A DNA stretch of 62,879 nucleotides from the NCBI GenBank assembly GCA_017467845.1, contig JAFUKH010000002.1, forward strand, positions 1 to 62,879. The letters run 5' to 3'. Origin of the DNA: Lachnospiraceae bacterium. GTDB lineage: Bacteria; Bacillota; Clostridia; Lachnospirales; Lachnospiraceae. The notes below the pieces were generated by a model. That model had not been told where the DNA came from, made no database searches, and was given only the letters and a program-made list of their open reading frames with translations. Every line of letters begins with the position of its first letter. Position 1 is the stretch's first letter. A program made the translations under genes and the position numbers. Positions 53,124 through 61,733 of the stretch are shown one piece after another.

Positions 53124-54611
53124 ATGAAGCTTAAGATTTATGCAAAGCGCTTAGTATCCGCTCTCCTTACAGCAGTGGTACTGGCGACAGGCGTAGGAAG
53201 CGTAGCAGAGGCGTCCAGCCTTCCATACAGCTCCTACAACTATACTTATTGGGAGGATATCGTGTTCACTCCCGCAGCATATGTTCCAAGATCCTCCGTA
53301 TCAGGAACCAGACTTGAGTTTGGCGGAGAATCCATCGGAGCATTTGTGAATCCTCAGGATTTGTGTAAATCCCCATCCGGTGACATCTTTGTGGCGGATA
53401 CGGGAAATAACCGAATCGTAGTGCTGAATTCTGATATGACACAGGTAATTAATATCGTTACTTCCTTTGATAACAACGGAATGGAAGATACCTTCAATGC
53501 ACCTTATGGTGTGGCAGTGTCAGACAGTAACCAGCTTTATATTGCAGATTCACAAAATCGTAGAATCGTGGTTCTGAATAAGGACGGTTCTCTTGCAAGA
53601 ATTATTGAAAATCCTACATCAGAGGCTTTGGAAGACGGCTTCGTGTTCACTCCTCTGAAGGTGGCAGTAGATTACGCAGACCGTGTGTACTGTATCGCAC
53701 AGAAGATGTACGAAGGTATCATGGTATTTGAGACCAACAATGAATTCGCAGGATTCTTCGGAACCATTTCCGTAGACATTACTCTATGGGAAAAGTTCTG
53801 GAGAAAAATAGCAACCAAGGAAGAGCGTAGCAAATCCCAGTTGTTCATTCCTACAGAATTTACCGGTATCGACATTGATCCCAGCGGATTTGTATATGCA
53901 TCCAATATTGATTCCAATGCCATTCAGGGTGTAAGAAGACTGAATCCAAAGGGCGAGGATGTTATTAAAAAAGGTGCTAATGAAAACCTGGGTGGTGATT
54001 TACAGTATGAAGGTAACACCGATTACTCCGGACCATCCCAGTTTACCGATGTAGTATACCGTAACAATGGTATCTACTCCTGCTTAGACAGAAAGCGCGG
54101 ACGTATCTTTACTTATGATCACGAAGGTAATCTTCTTTATATCTTCGGTGGAATGGGAACCCAGGCGGGAACCTTCTCCATGCCTGTGGCAATCGAGGAT
54201 GTAGGCGGTTATATCGTAGTATTGGATGCAGCCAGAGCGGAGATTTCCTATTTTGAGCCTACGGAGTACGGAAAGCTGATTAATGAGGCGGTTTCCTTAC
54301 GGTACGATGGTGATGAGGCACAGGCAGTAGAAATCTGGAAGCAGGTACTTATCCTAGATGAAAATAACGAGCTTGCCAATACCGGTATCGGTAAGGCTTA
54401 CCTGACAGCAGGTGATTATGAAGAGGCTATGAAATACTTAGAGCTGGGAAGAGCAAGAGATTACTACTCAGTAGCATTTAAGCGATTCAGAAACGATGTG
54501 CTTACTGCCAATGCCAATGTATTTTTGACGGGAGCAGCAATCGTTATCGCAGCGTTTGTGGTTTATAAACAGGTGAAAAAACGAAGGAAGGGGGAAAGAC
54601 GAAATGGGTAA
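53124..54611 (+). CDS. Membrane-anchored extracellular NHL beta-propeller with TPR
   Basis: A 495-residue protein. The signal peptide ends near VAEA (about 30). NHL-type propeller repeats span about 60-375 (SGDIFVADTGNNRIVVLN, NQLYIADSQNRRIVVLN and others). A tetratricopeptide segment follows (about 385-450; EAVEIWKQVL, TGIGKAYLTAGDYEEA). A C-terminal helix (about 462-482) and a basic tail (KQVKKRRKGERR) anchor it with the propeller outside. Propeller and TPR are protein- or ligand-binding scaffolds; no enzymatic motif is seen. Its last 8 bases overlap the next gene, which encodes a YIP1-like membrane protein, so the two are coupled and may form a complex with the flanking importers. Confidence 0.85.
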   Translation: MKLKIYAKRLVSALLTAVVLATGVGSVAEASSLPYSSYNYTYWEDIVFTPAAYVPRSSVSGTRLEFGGESIGAFVNPQDLCKSPSGDIFVADTGNNRIVVLNSDMTQVINIVTSFDNNGMEDTFNAPYGVAVSDSNQLYIADSQNRRIVVLNKDGSLARIIENPTSEALEDGFVFTPLKVAVDYADRVYCIAQKMYEGIMVFETNNEFAGFFGTISVDITLWEKFWRKIATKEERSKSQLFIPTEFTGIDIDPSGFVYASNIDSNAIQGVRRLNPKGEDVIKKGANENLGGDLQYEGNTDYSGPSQFTDVVYRNNGIYSCLDRKRGRIFTYDHEGNLLYIFGGMGTQAGTFSMPVAIEDVGGYIVVLDAARAEISYFEPTEYGKLINEAVSLRYDGDEAQAVEIWKQVLILDENNELANTGIGKAYLTAGDYEEAMKYLELGRARDYYSVAFKRFRNDVLTANANVFLTGAAIVIAAFVVYKQVKKRRKGERRNG

Positions 54612-55236
54612 ATATTTTTCAAAAGAGAAGTGGTCATATCTGCTTTACACACTTTCTCATCCCATGGATGGCTTTTACTGGATTCGTCACCAGGAGAGAG
54701 GAAGCGTCCCTATTGCAATCCTGGCGGTAATTCTTTTCTCCTTCAGTTTTTCTGCGAACAGATTATTAGCAAGCTTTGTAGTAAATGATCTGGACCCTCG
54801 TGGGGTAGATAGTTTATACGAGCTCTGTGGTATCTTAGTGTTCTTTTTACTTATGTGTGTCAGCAACTGGTCCGTAACTTGTTTAATGAACGGGGAAGGA
54901 CGTATGAAGGACATCACTATTGCGGTGGGCTACAGTACAGTACCCATTACTGTATCACTCCTTTTAGGAACCATTGTCAGTCAGGTAGTTGCAGATGATG
55001 AGCAAGCGTTTTATACCATCTTAATCGGTATCGGAATCGCATACGGACTGATTATGATGCTTATCGGAATCATGCAGGTGCACAATTACACATTGGGAAA
55101 GACACTGATTACCCTGTTTTTAACCTTTGTAGCGATGCTGATTATTATCTTCATTACCTTACTTCTGGCAAATATGCTCAGTCAGGTAGTGACATTCTTT
55201 AAAAGTATTTACACAGAAATCATATTTAGGGGATAA
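54604..55236 (+). CDS. YIP1-like multi-helix membrane protein
   Basis: A 210-residue membrane protein. A short cytosolic N-terminus with the YIP1-typical HPMDGFYWIRHQERGS leads to five predicted helices. FLLMCVSNWSVTCLMNGEGR followed by MKDITIAVGYSTVPI is also characteristic of the family. It starts inside the last 8 bases of the NHL-TPR gene. Bacterial YIP1 proteins have no established function. Here the fixed neighbours are an exported propeller, a DUF5696-like ectoprotein and two sugar importers, suggesting a role in assembly or gating of that membrane machinery. Confidence 0.8.
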   Translation: MGKYFSKEKWSYLLYTLSHPMDGFYWIRHQERGSVPIAILAVILFSFSFSANRLLASFVVNDLDPRGVDSLYELCGILVFFLLMCVSNWSVTCLMNGEGRMKDITIAVGYSTVPITVSLLLGTIVSQVVADDEQAFYTILIGIGIAYGLIMMLIGIMQVHNYTLGKTLITLFLTFVAMLIIIFITLLLANMLSQVVTFFKSIYTEIIFRG

Positions 55237-55248
55237 GGAGGCAAGGGC

Positions 55249-57855
55249 ATGAAAGCATCAAAGAAACAAAAAATTAAAAAGCCTATGAGCCTGATGAAAA
55301 AAATCCTGCTTGTTATCCTCGCTGTGGCAGCTGTAATCGGTATCATTTATCTGGCGTATTACCTGATAAATTACACCTTTTACGATAAATATGAGGATTA
55401 TCTAACCTCTTATGAATATGAAGAGGGCGCAGATTATCATACACTTTCCGATTCAGGAAAGGAAGTAGTGGGAATGGATCTGGTGGCAGAGAATGATACG
55501 TTAAAGCTCTACACCAATACCGAAACTGCGGAAATTGCAGTCTATGATAAGAGAAATGGTGAGATCACCTACTCAAATCCACAGGATGCTGATGAAGATT
55601 CCATCGCAAACGGTACCAATAAGGACTACATGAAATCCCAGTTTATCCTGTACTACTACAATGCAGATGTAAAATCCGGTACCTTTGATTCCTACAGCAT
55701 GGCGGTAGAAAAAGGCCAGTTGGAAGTAGAGTCTATTGAAAACGGTGTTCGTTACATTTACACCTTAGGTGATTTTGAAACCAGCAGAACCGGAAATATT
55801 CCGCTCTACATAACGCCGGAGCTTTTAGCAGACCTGCAGAGCAAGGTAGATGAGAAAACTGCTACCAGCTTAGGACGCTACTATGGCGAAAGTGAAACCG
55901 TGGAGGGAATGCTGGAGCTGAATGGTGTTATTCAGCGAAATGTAAAGACCATTGCTAAGATTCAGGGCTGGTTCGATGAGCTGGGCTGGACCGATGAGCA
56001 GTACGAGGAGCAGATGGCACTGGCAGGTGTGGAAGTGGAACAGCCTATTTCCTTTATTGTACCTGTAGAGTATCGCTTAAACGGAGACAGTGTGGACGTA
56101 TCCATTCCTACTTCTCAGATTGAGGAGTTTGGTGGCGGAAGCGTTTATCGTATTCAGCTCCTTCGTTATATGGCAGCAGCGGACATGGAGGAAGAGGGCT
56201 ACATGGTAGTTCCCAACAGCTCCGGTTCCTTGATTAACTTTAATAACGGTAAAACCAATGTTGCACAGTATTCACAGTACATTTACGATTTGGATCCGAT
56301 TTCAGCAAACTATACCACTACCGAAAATCTTGATAGTGTAAAGCTTCCTCTTTTCGGTATCTGTAGGGAAGACACCAGTGTACTTGCTACTGTGGAAGAT
56401 GGTGCCACCATTGCGCAGATTACTGCCGGTGTATCCGGAGTATACGGTGAATATAATTATGTATACCCAAGCTTTACCTTACGTACTGCAGATAACCTGC
56501 AGATGTTCGGCGATTCCGCAACAGAGGTATATGTACTTGAGCCGGAAATGTATGATTGCAACCTGACAGTGAAGTATACCTTCCTCACTGAGGAAAATAA
56601 GGGCTATGCAGGACTTGCGAATTATTACAGAAACAGACTTCTTGCAGAGGGAAGACTGAAGGATAATGACACTAGCGGAGATATTCCTTTCTACTACGAT
56701 ATTATCGGCAGCGTGAAAGAGACTTCCCATATCTTAGGTGTACAGTATCTTCACAACTTTGCGATGACAACCTTTGAAGAGGCAGAAACGATTTTCAAAG
56801 AATTTGCAGCAGCCGGGATTACTAATCAGGTAATGAATTACCAGGGCTGGATGAATGGTGGTTACTACCACGATACAGCGGATAAGATTCGCGTGGTATC
56901 AAAGCTTGGTGGTAAGAGCGGTTTAGAAAGATTAAATGAAACCGTCGCAGCAGGCGGTGGACGTTTCTATGGTGATGTGGCATTCCAGAACGTATCCTTT
57001 GTAGATGACGGATTCAACTACAGCGCAGAGGGGTCCAGATATTACGGAGCAGGATATGTAGTAAGCTTCGGTCTGGTAAATCCCACTACCTTAAGGGCAA
57101 CTTCCGGACTTGGCTATTACGAAAACAAATACGACTTACTTTCACCAAAGTATTTGCCAAGATATGTTGATAAGTTTTCTTCAAAGATTACAAAGATGGA
57201 TGTTGACGGCGTTTCCTTAAGAGATTTAGGAAATTACTTACACTCTGATAAGAAACGAACCAATGTAATTACCAGAGAAGAAGCATATGATGTAGTGATG
57301 GGACAGTGGGAGACCTTAGAGACCACAGGTAAGAATTTGATGGCTACCGCAGCTAATGATTACACCTTTGGTTATGTTACCGATATCATCAATGCACCGA
57401 TTATGCCCAATGATTTCTTTATCGTAGATGAAGACATTCCGCTCTATGAAATGATTATTCACGGAAATATCAATTACTCTACAGAGCTTTTGAATTTCTA
57501 TGACCAGCAGGATATGACGGAAGTCATCCTGAATATGATTGAATATGGTGCAGCTCCTCACTATGTATTTACATGGGAGGAATCCAGCGAGATGAAGCAG
57601 ACAGCTCTGAACCGCTACTATGCTACAACTTATGCGAATTGGAAGGATGAAGCAATGGATGTATACAATCAGGTGAATGCAGCCCTGAAGGAAGTGTCCG
57701 GTGCAACCATGATTAATCACGAAATTATTGAAGAAGATTTACGTAAGGTGACATATGACAATGGTGTCAGCATCTATGTAAATTATAGCAACGACGACAA
57801 GAGTATTGATGGTATTACTATCAAGGCAAATAGCTACGAAATGGAGGGGATTTAA
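55249..57855 (+). CDS. Large membrane-anchored ectoprotein, DUF5696-like
   Basis: An 868-residue protein that I assign tentatively to DUF5696. A basic N-terminus and one helix (about 18-42) anchor it, with the remainder outside. The first half (about 60-450) is beta-rich and begins with a domain like the galactose-mutarotase fold seen before some glycosidase barrels. The second half (about 460-850) reads like a TIM-barrel glycosidase: TKMDVDGVSLRDLGNYLHSD, IVDEDIPLYEMIIHG and FTWEESSEMKQT offer conserved-looking acidic residues. No known GH signature is recognised, so enzymatic function is inference. It lies between a YIP1-like gene (12 bases before) and a permease pair (2 bases after). Confidence 0.75.
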   Translation: MKASKKQKIKKPMSLMKKILLVILAVAAVIGIIYLAYYLINYTFYDKYEDYLTSYEYEEGADYHTLSDSGKEVVGMDLVAENDTLKLYTNTETAEIAVYDKRNGEITYSNPQDADEDSIANGTNKDYMKSQFILYYYNADVKSGTFDSYSMAVEKGQLEVESIENGVRYIYTLGDFETSRTGNIPLYITPELLADLQSKVDEKTATSLGRYYGESETVEGMLELNGVIQRNVKTIAKIQGWFDELGWTDEQYEEQMALAGVEVEQPISFIVPVEYRLNGDSVDVSIPTSQIEEFGGGSVYRIQLLRYMAAADMEEEGYMVVPNSSGSLINFNNGKTNVAQYSQYIYDLDPISANYTTTENLDSVKLPLFGICREDTSVLATVEDGATIAQITAGVSGVYGEYNYVYPSFTLRTADNLQMFGDSATEVYVLEPEMYDCNLTVKYTFLTEENKGYAGLANYYRNRLLAEGRLKDNDTSGDIPFYYDIIGSVKETSHILGVQYLHNFAMTTFEEAETIFKEFAAAGITNQVMNYQGWMNGGYYHDTADKIRVVSKLGGKSGLERLNETVAAGGGRFYGDVAFQNVSFVDDGFNYSAEGSRYYGAGYVVSFGLVNPTTLRATSGLGYYENKYDLLSPKYLPRYVDKFSSKITKMDVDGVSLRDLGNYLHSDKKRTNVITREEAYDVVMGQWETLETTGKNLMATAANDYTFGYVTDIINAPIMPNDFFIVDEDIPLYEMIIHGNINYSTELLNFYDQQDMTEVILNMIEYGAAPHYVFTWEESSEMKQTALNRYYATTYANWKDEAMDVYNQVNAALKEVSGATMINHEIIEEDLRKVTYDNGVSIYVNYSNDDKSIDGITIKANSYEMEGI

Positions 57856-57857
57856 AT

Positions 57858-58787
57858 ATGGCAAAGAAAAAAGCTAAATTATCTCTTCTTCAGAAGCGTA
57901 TGCGAACCGGATATTTATTTATCCTTCCCTGGTTTATCGGATTCGTACTTTTCTATGTACGTTCTCTGATAATGACCGGACAGTTCGCATTTTCGGAGCT
58001 GACCATGAATGCCGGGGAAGGCGGATACTCCCTGACCTTTACGGGACTTGATAATTTTATCTATGCTTTCCGTGCACATGCGACCTTTAAGCAGGTGTTG
58101 ACCACTTCTATCGGCAACATGCTGGTGGATGTTCCGCTGATTATTTTCTTCAGCTTGTTTATGTCGCTGCTTTTGAATAAGAAATTCCCGGGAAGATTCA
58201 TTGTGAGGGCAATTTTCTTCCTGCCGATTATTTTAAATGCAGATGCAATAACCGCTGCACTTGAGCTTTCTGCAGCTATGATGAATGGTGGTATCTCTAC
58301 CATGGCAACCGAAGTGGTAGAAAATGCAACCGCAACAAGCTCCGGTATGAGCATGGATTACTTTATTGACCTGTTCATGAGTCTTGGTATTCCGACCTCG
58401 CTCTTGGATTATGTAATGGCTGCCGTAGCCCGCATTAACGATATTATCTCCGCTTCCGGCGTACAGATCATTATCTTTATTGCAGCACTTCAGTCTATCA
58501 CACCTTCCATGTATGAGGTAGCTAAGATTGAGGGTGCTACCGGTTATGAAACCTTCTGGAAGGTAACCTTCCCAATGGTAATGCCTCACATCGTTACTAA
58601 TGTGGTGTATACCATTATTGATAACTTTGCTCGAAGCGAGGTTGTTGAGCTTGCTTACGATACAGCGTTTACGCAGTTCAATTACGGACTCAGTTCTGTA
58701 TTCAGTTTAGTAAGTACTATTATTACATGTATTATTTTAGTGGTAGTAGTCGGCTTCATTCAGAAGAAGACCTTCTATTATAACTAA
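57858..58787 (+). CDS. Sugar ABC transporter permease (MalF type)
   Basis: A 309-residue permease with six predicted helices. The EAA loop deviates from the norm: EVAKIEGATGYETFWKVTFP (about 214-233), with Val and Glu replacing Ala and Asp. An extra extracellular stretch between helices 3 and 4 (MNGGISTMATEVVENATATS, about 137-156) is unusual. It starts 2 bases after the DUF5696-like gene, so it is part of the same transcript, and pairs with the next gene. The binding protein is likely the one at 61734. Confidence 0.9.
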   Translation: MAKKKAKLSLLQKRMRTGYLFILPWFIGFVLFYVRSLIMTGQFAFSELTMNAGEGGYSLTFTGLDNFIYAFRAHATFKQVLTTSIGNMLVDVPLIIFFSLFMSLLLNKKFPGRFIVRAIFFLPIILNADAITAALELSAAMMNGGISTMATEVVENATATSSGMSMDYFIDLFMSLGIPTSLLDYVMAAVARINDIISASGVQIIIFIAALQSITPSMYEVAKIEGATGYETFWKVTFPMVMPHIVTNVVYTIIDNFARSEVVELAYDTAFTQFNYGLSSVFSLVSTIITCIILVVVVGFIQKKTFYYN

Positions 58788-58805
58788 GAGAAAGGAGAAA
58801 GAGCG

Positions 58806-59780
58806 ATGACACAATATTTAGACAGAGTAGCTAAAACATTTCAAGATGAAGATCAGCGAAAAAGTCTGTTCAATGATGTGAAAAATCTATTAATCAGCAT
58901 CGGACGAATCGCTATTTTGGTGGGTGTAAGCTACGTAATTCTTTCTCCGATAATCGGTATTATCGTTAATTCCTTCTCTTCCAATAAGGATGCGGTAAAT
59001 CCGATGGTATACGTATTACCACATGAGCCTACTTTAGAGAAATATAAGCTGGTAATTGAGCGTATGGATTATCTGCCGACCATGCTTAAGGATCTGGCTT
59101 ATTCAGCATCCCTGATGGTGCTTCAGATTCTGGTATGCTCCATGGTAGGATATGGATTCGCAAGATTTAATTTTCCGCTGAAATCTCTCTTGTTTGGATT
59201 TGTTGTGGTAATGATTGTTATTCCGGGACACAGTATTATGCTCCCTTTGTACATGACGTTTAAGGAATTTGACCCTCTTGGCCTGGCAACTGCCATTACA
59301 GGAGCACCTATCAATCTGATGGGTACACCCATACCGATGTATATTATGACCGTTTTCGGCTGTGGTGTCCGTTCCGGACTTTACATCTACATTTTTAACC
59401 AGTTCTTTAGAGGCCTTCCTAAGGAAATCGAAGAAGCGGCATTTGTAGATGGTGCGGGGGTATGGTACACCTACTTCCGAATTATGTTAGTAAACGCTAT
59501 GCCTTCTGTCATTACAGTTGCAGTTTTCTCTCTTGTATGGCAGTTCAATGATACGTTCTATGCAAACCTGTTCCTGATTCCGGAAAATATCGTAATCAGT
59601 AAGAAGATTTCTTCTCTTCAGATGGTAATTGCAAACGTAGATAAGATTCTGGAAGCAAATATTCAGGAGCTTTACCTGGATGCCGGAATTGTTCTGGTTA
59701 TTCTGCCGATAGTAATCATATATTGTCTGCTCCAGAGACATTTCATTGAAGGCGTAGAACGAAGCGGTATTGTTGGTTAG
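58806..59780 (+). CDS. Sugar ABC transporter permease (MalG type)
   Basis: A 324-residue permease with six predicted helices and a longer cytosolic N-terminus of about 30 residues (RVAKTFQDEDQRKSL). The EAA loop is EAAFVDGAGVWYTYFRIML and continues VNAMPS, so the usual LPxxxP is altered. The C-terminus (FIEGVERSGIVG) is MalG-like. AAAGGAG precedes the ATG. It completes importer four. Confidence 0.9.
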   Translation: MTQYLDRVAKTFQDEDQRKSLFNDVKNLLISIGRIAILVGVSYVILSPIIGIIVNSFSSNKDAVNPMVYVLPHEPTLEKYKLVIERMDYLPTMLKDLAYSASLMVLQILVCSMVGYGFARFNFPLKSLLFGFVVVMIVIPGHSIMLPLYMTFKEFDPLGLATAITGAPINLMGTPIPMYIMTVFGCGVRSGLYIYIFNQFFRGLPKEIEEAAFVDGAGVWYTYFRIMLVNAMPSVITVAVFSLVWQFNDTFYANLFLIPENIVISKKISSLQMVIANVDKILEANIQELYLDAGIVLVILPIVIIYCLLQRHFIEGVERSGIVG

Positions 59781-59835
59781 TCCTAGAGGGATTAACCTTA
59801 AAATCAACTTACACAATCAAAGGAGGATGAAGAAG

Positions 59836-61713
59836 TTGAAAAAGAAATTATTAGCAACACTTTTAGCCAGCTCTATGGTATTTGGCCTTGCAGCTTGCGG
59901 CGGTTCAGCAGAAACACCTGCTGCATCCGAACCTGTAGAAAGTTCTGTAGAAACACCAGTAGAATCTTCTACAGAAGCAACTCCTACCGAGGAGCCTGCT
60001 CCTGAGGTAGTACCTGCAAGTATTGATTTCGAGGACGGAAAGATGGACTTCGTATCAATGTATATGCAGGCAGGTAACTCAGACAACAGTGAGTTATCAA
60101 TTGTTGACAAGGACGGAAGCAAGAAATTATACGTTAAGAACGTAGACGGAAAGGTTTCTTACGTTGGTTTTGATCTTACAGCGTTACTTGGAGCAAATGT
60201 AGCAAATGTAGCTACTATCGAAATGACTATTACTACCGAACATGAAGGCGGCTTCAGTGCTACTTCCGGTAATATCATTTCTTGGGCAGGCGCTGATCTT
60301 GTAGAATACAAGGATGCATGGTCTGTTTACATGGAAAGCAAGAACCCTAACAAGGCCATCGCAAAGATTGAAGAGGGTGAAGAATTTGCAGCTGATGCAA
60401 ATAATATCATGATTGTAACCATGGATACCGATAACGGTCCCGATGAAGAAAACGGTGTAGGTAGCTTCTATATTGATGATGTACGTTTCTTAGACAAAGA
60501 TGGCAACTTAATTACCGCAGATACTTCTGTAGCATTTGTTGGTCCTGAAAGCTTTGCTCCTACCGGAGTGGATATGTCTAACCTTTGTGCTTTAACCGGC
60601 GCAGCTGAGGTAGAAGGCTTCCAGAAGGCACAGGCAGCATGGACGCAGGATGGTGTGGAATTAACTCAGGAAATGATTGATAAGTTAGTTCCCGGTTCTG
60701 TAATCGAAATCTCTTACACTAGTGAGACCGGTAATATGTGGATCGTAATGCCATGGGCAACCGCAGGCTGGATGAGAGTTGGCGATGGTACCAATGGTAA
60801 GTCTTATATAAACGGTTCTCAGAACATTTGTCAGGTAACCTACGAGCAGATCGAAGAATTCTGTGGCGAAGATAAGAGCACTTGGGGAGCAATGCTTCAG
60901 TGTGAGTCTGATGGTGCATGGGAAGTTTACAGTGTGAAGATTGGTCAGGCTGCTCCTGTATATGCATTATCTAATGTAACTGAAGTTACAGATTTCGTAG
61001 TAAGTGAGGGCGCATGGACTCAGAACGGTATCGAGCTTCCTCAGGAAGTATGGGATGCATTCGGTCCGGGCATGGCACTTGAGTTTACATACAGCAGTGA
61101 AACCGGAAAACTTTGGGCAGTAATGCCATGGGCAACCGCAGGTTGGATGAGAGTCGGCGACGGTACTAACGGTCAGGCAGTATGCTACGACGGTAAGTGC
61201 TACGTTACCTACGAGCAGATCGAAAGCTTCTGCGGCGAAGATAAGAGTACCTGGGGAGCAATGCTTCAGGCAGAGTCTGATGGCGCATGGGAAGTATACG
61301 GCTTAAAGATTGGTACTGTTTCTGAGATGAAGATGGTTAACAACAATGTGGAAATCGAAGGCTTCCAGAAGGCACAGGCAGCATGGACCCAGGATGGTGT
61401 GGAATTAACTCCTGAACAGCAGGCATTATTAGTTCCAGGCAGTGTAATTACCTTTAAGTTCAGCAGTGAGACCGGAAAACTTTGGGCAGTAATGCCATGG
61501 GCAACCGCAGGCTGGATGAGAGTTGGTGACGGTACTAACGGAACCGCAGCTTGTAAGGATGGCATTTGCCAGGTTACCTATGAGCAGATTGCAGAATTCT
61601 GTGGTGACGACCCAAGTACCTGGGGAGCAATGCTTCAGGCAGAATCTGATGGTGCATGGGAAGTTTACAGTGTAACAATTGGACAGAGTAAAGTGACTGA
61701 GACTGAGGAATAG
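59836..61713 (+). CDS. Surface lipoprotein with three tandem repeats, putative glycan-binding
   Basis: A 625-residue lipoprotein (lipobox GLAAC, Cys near residue 20) starting at TTG 59836: AAAGGAGG at 59819-59826 touches the ATG at 59827 but is 9 bases from the TTG. A Ser/Thr/Pro/Glu-rich linker (about 25-55) leads to a beta-sandwich-like module (about 58-205). Three repeats of about 115 residues follow (about 257-373, 380-494, 505-616), each with VMPWATAGWMRVGDGTNG, VTYEQI and STWGAMLQ plus SDGAWEVY. Conserved exposed tryptophans suggest carbohydrate binding. No catalytic motif is seen. It lies between permeases and a binding protein, so it probably captures substrate for importer four. Confidence 0.8.
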   Translation: MKKKLLATLLASSMVFGLAACGGSAETPAASEPVESSVETPVESSTEATPTEEPAPEVVPASIDFEDGKMDFVSMYMQAGNSDNSELSIVDKDGSKKLYVKNVDGKVSYVGFDLTALLGANVANVATIEMTITTEHEGGFSATSGNIISWAGADLVEYKDAWSVYMESKNPNKAIAKIEEGEEFAADANNIMIVTMDTDNGPDEENGVGSFYIDDVRFLDKDGNLITADTSVAFVGPESFAPTGVDMSNLCALTGAAEVEGFQKAQAAWTQDGVELTQEMIDKLVPGSVIEISYTSETGNMWIVMPWATAGWMRVGDGTNGKSYINGSQNICQVTYEQIEEFCGEDKSTWGAMLQCESDGAWEVYSVKIGQAAPVYALSNVTEVTDFVVSEGAWTQNGIELPQEVWDAFGPGMALEFTYSSETGKLWAVMPWATAGWMRVGDGTNGQAVCYDGKCYVTYEQIESFCGEDKSTWGAMLQAESDGAWEVYGLKIGTVSEMKMVNNNVEIEGFQKAQAAWTQDGVELTPEQQALLVPGSVITFKFSSETGKLWAVMPWATAGWMRVGDGTNGTAACKDGICQVTYEQIAEFCGDDPSTWGAMLQAESDGAWEVYSVTIGQSKVTETEE

Positions 61714-61733
61714 TATATAAGGAGATTAAAACC

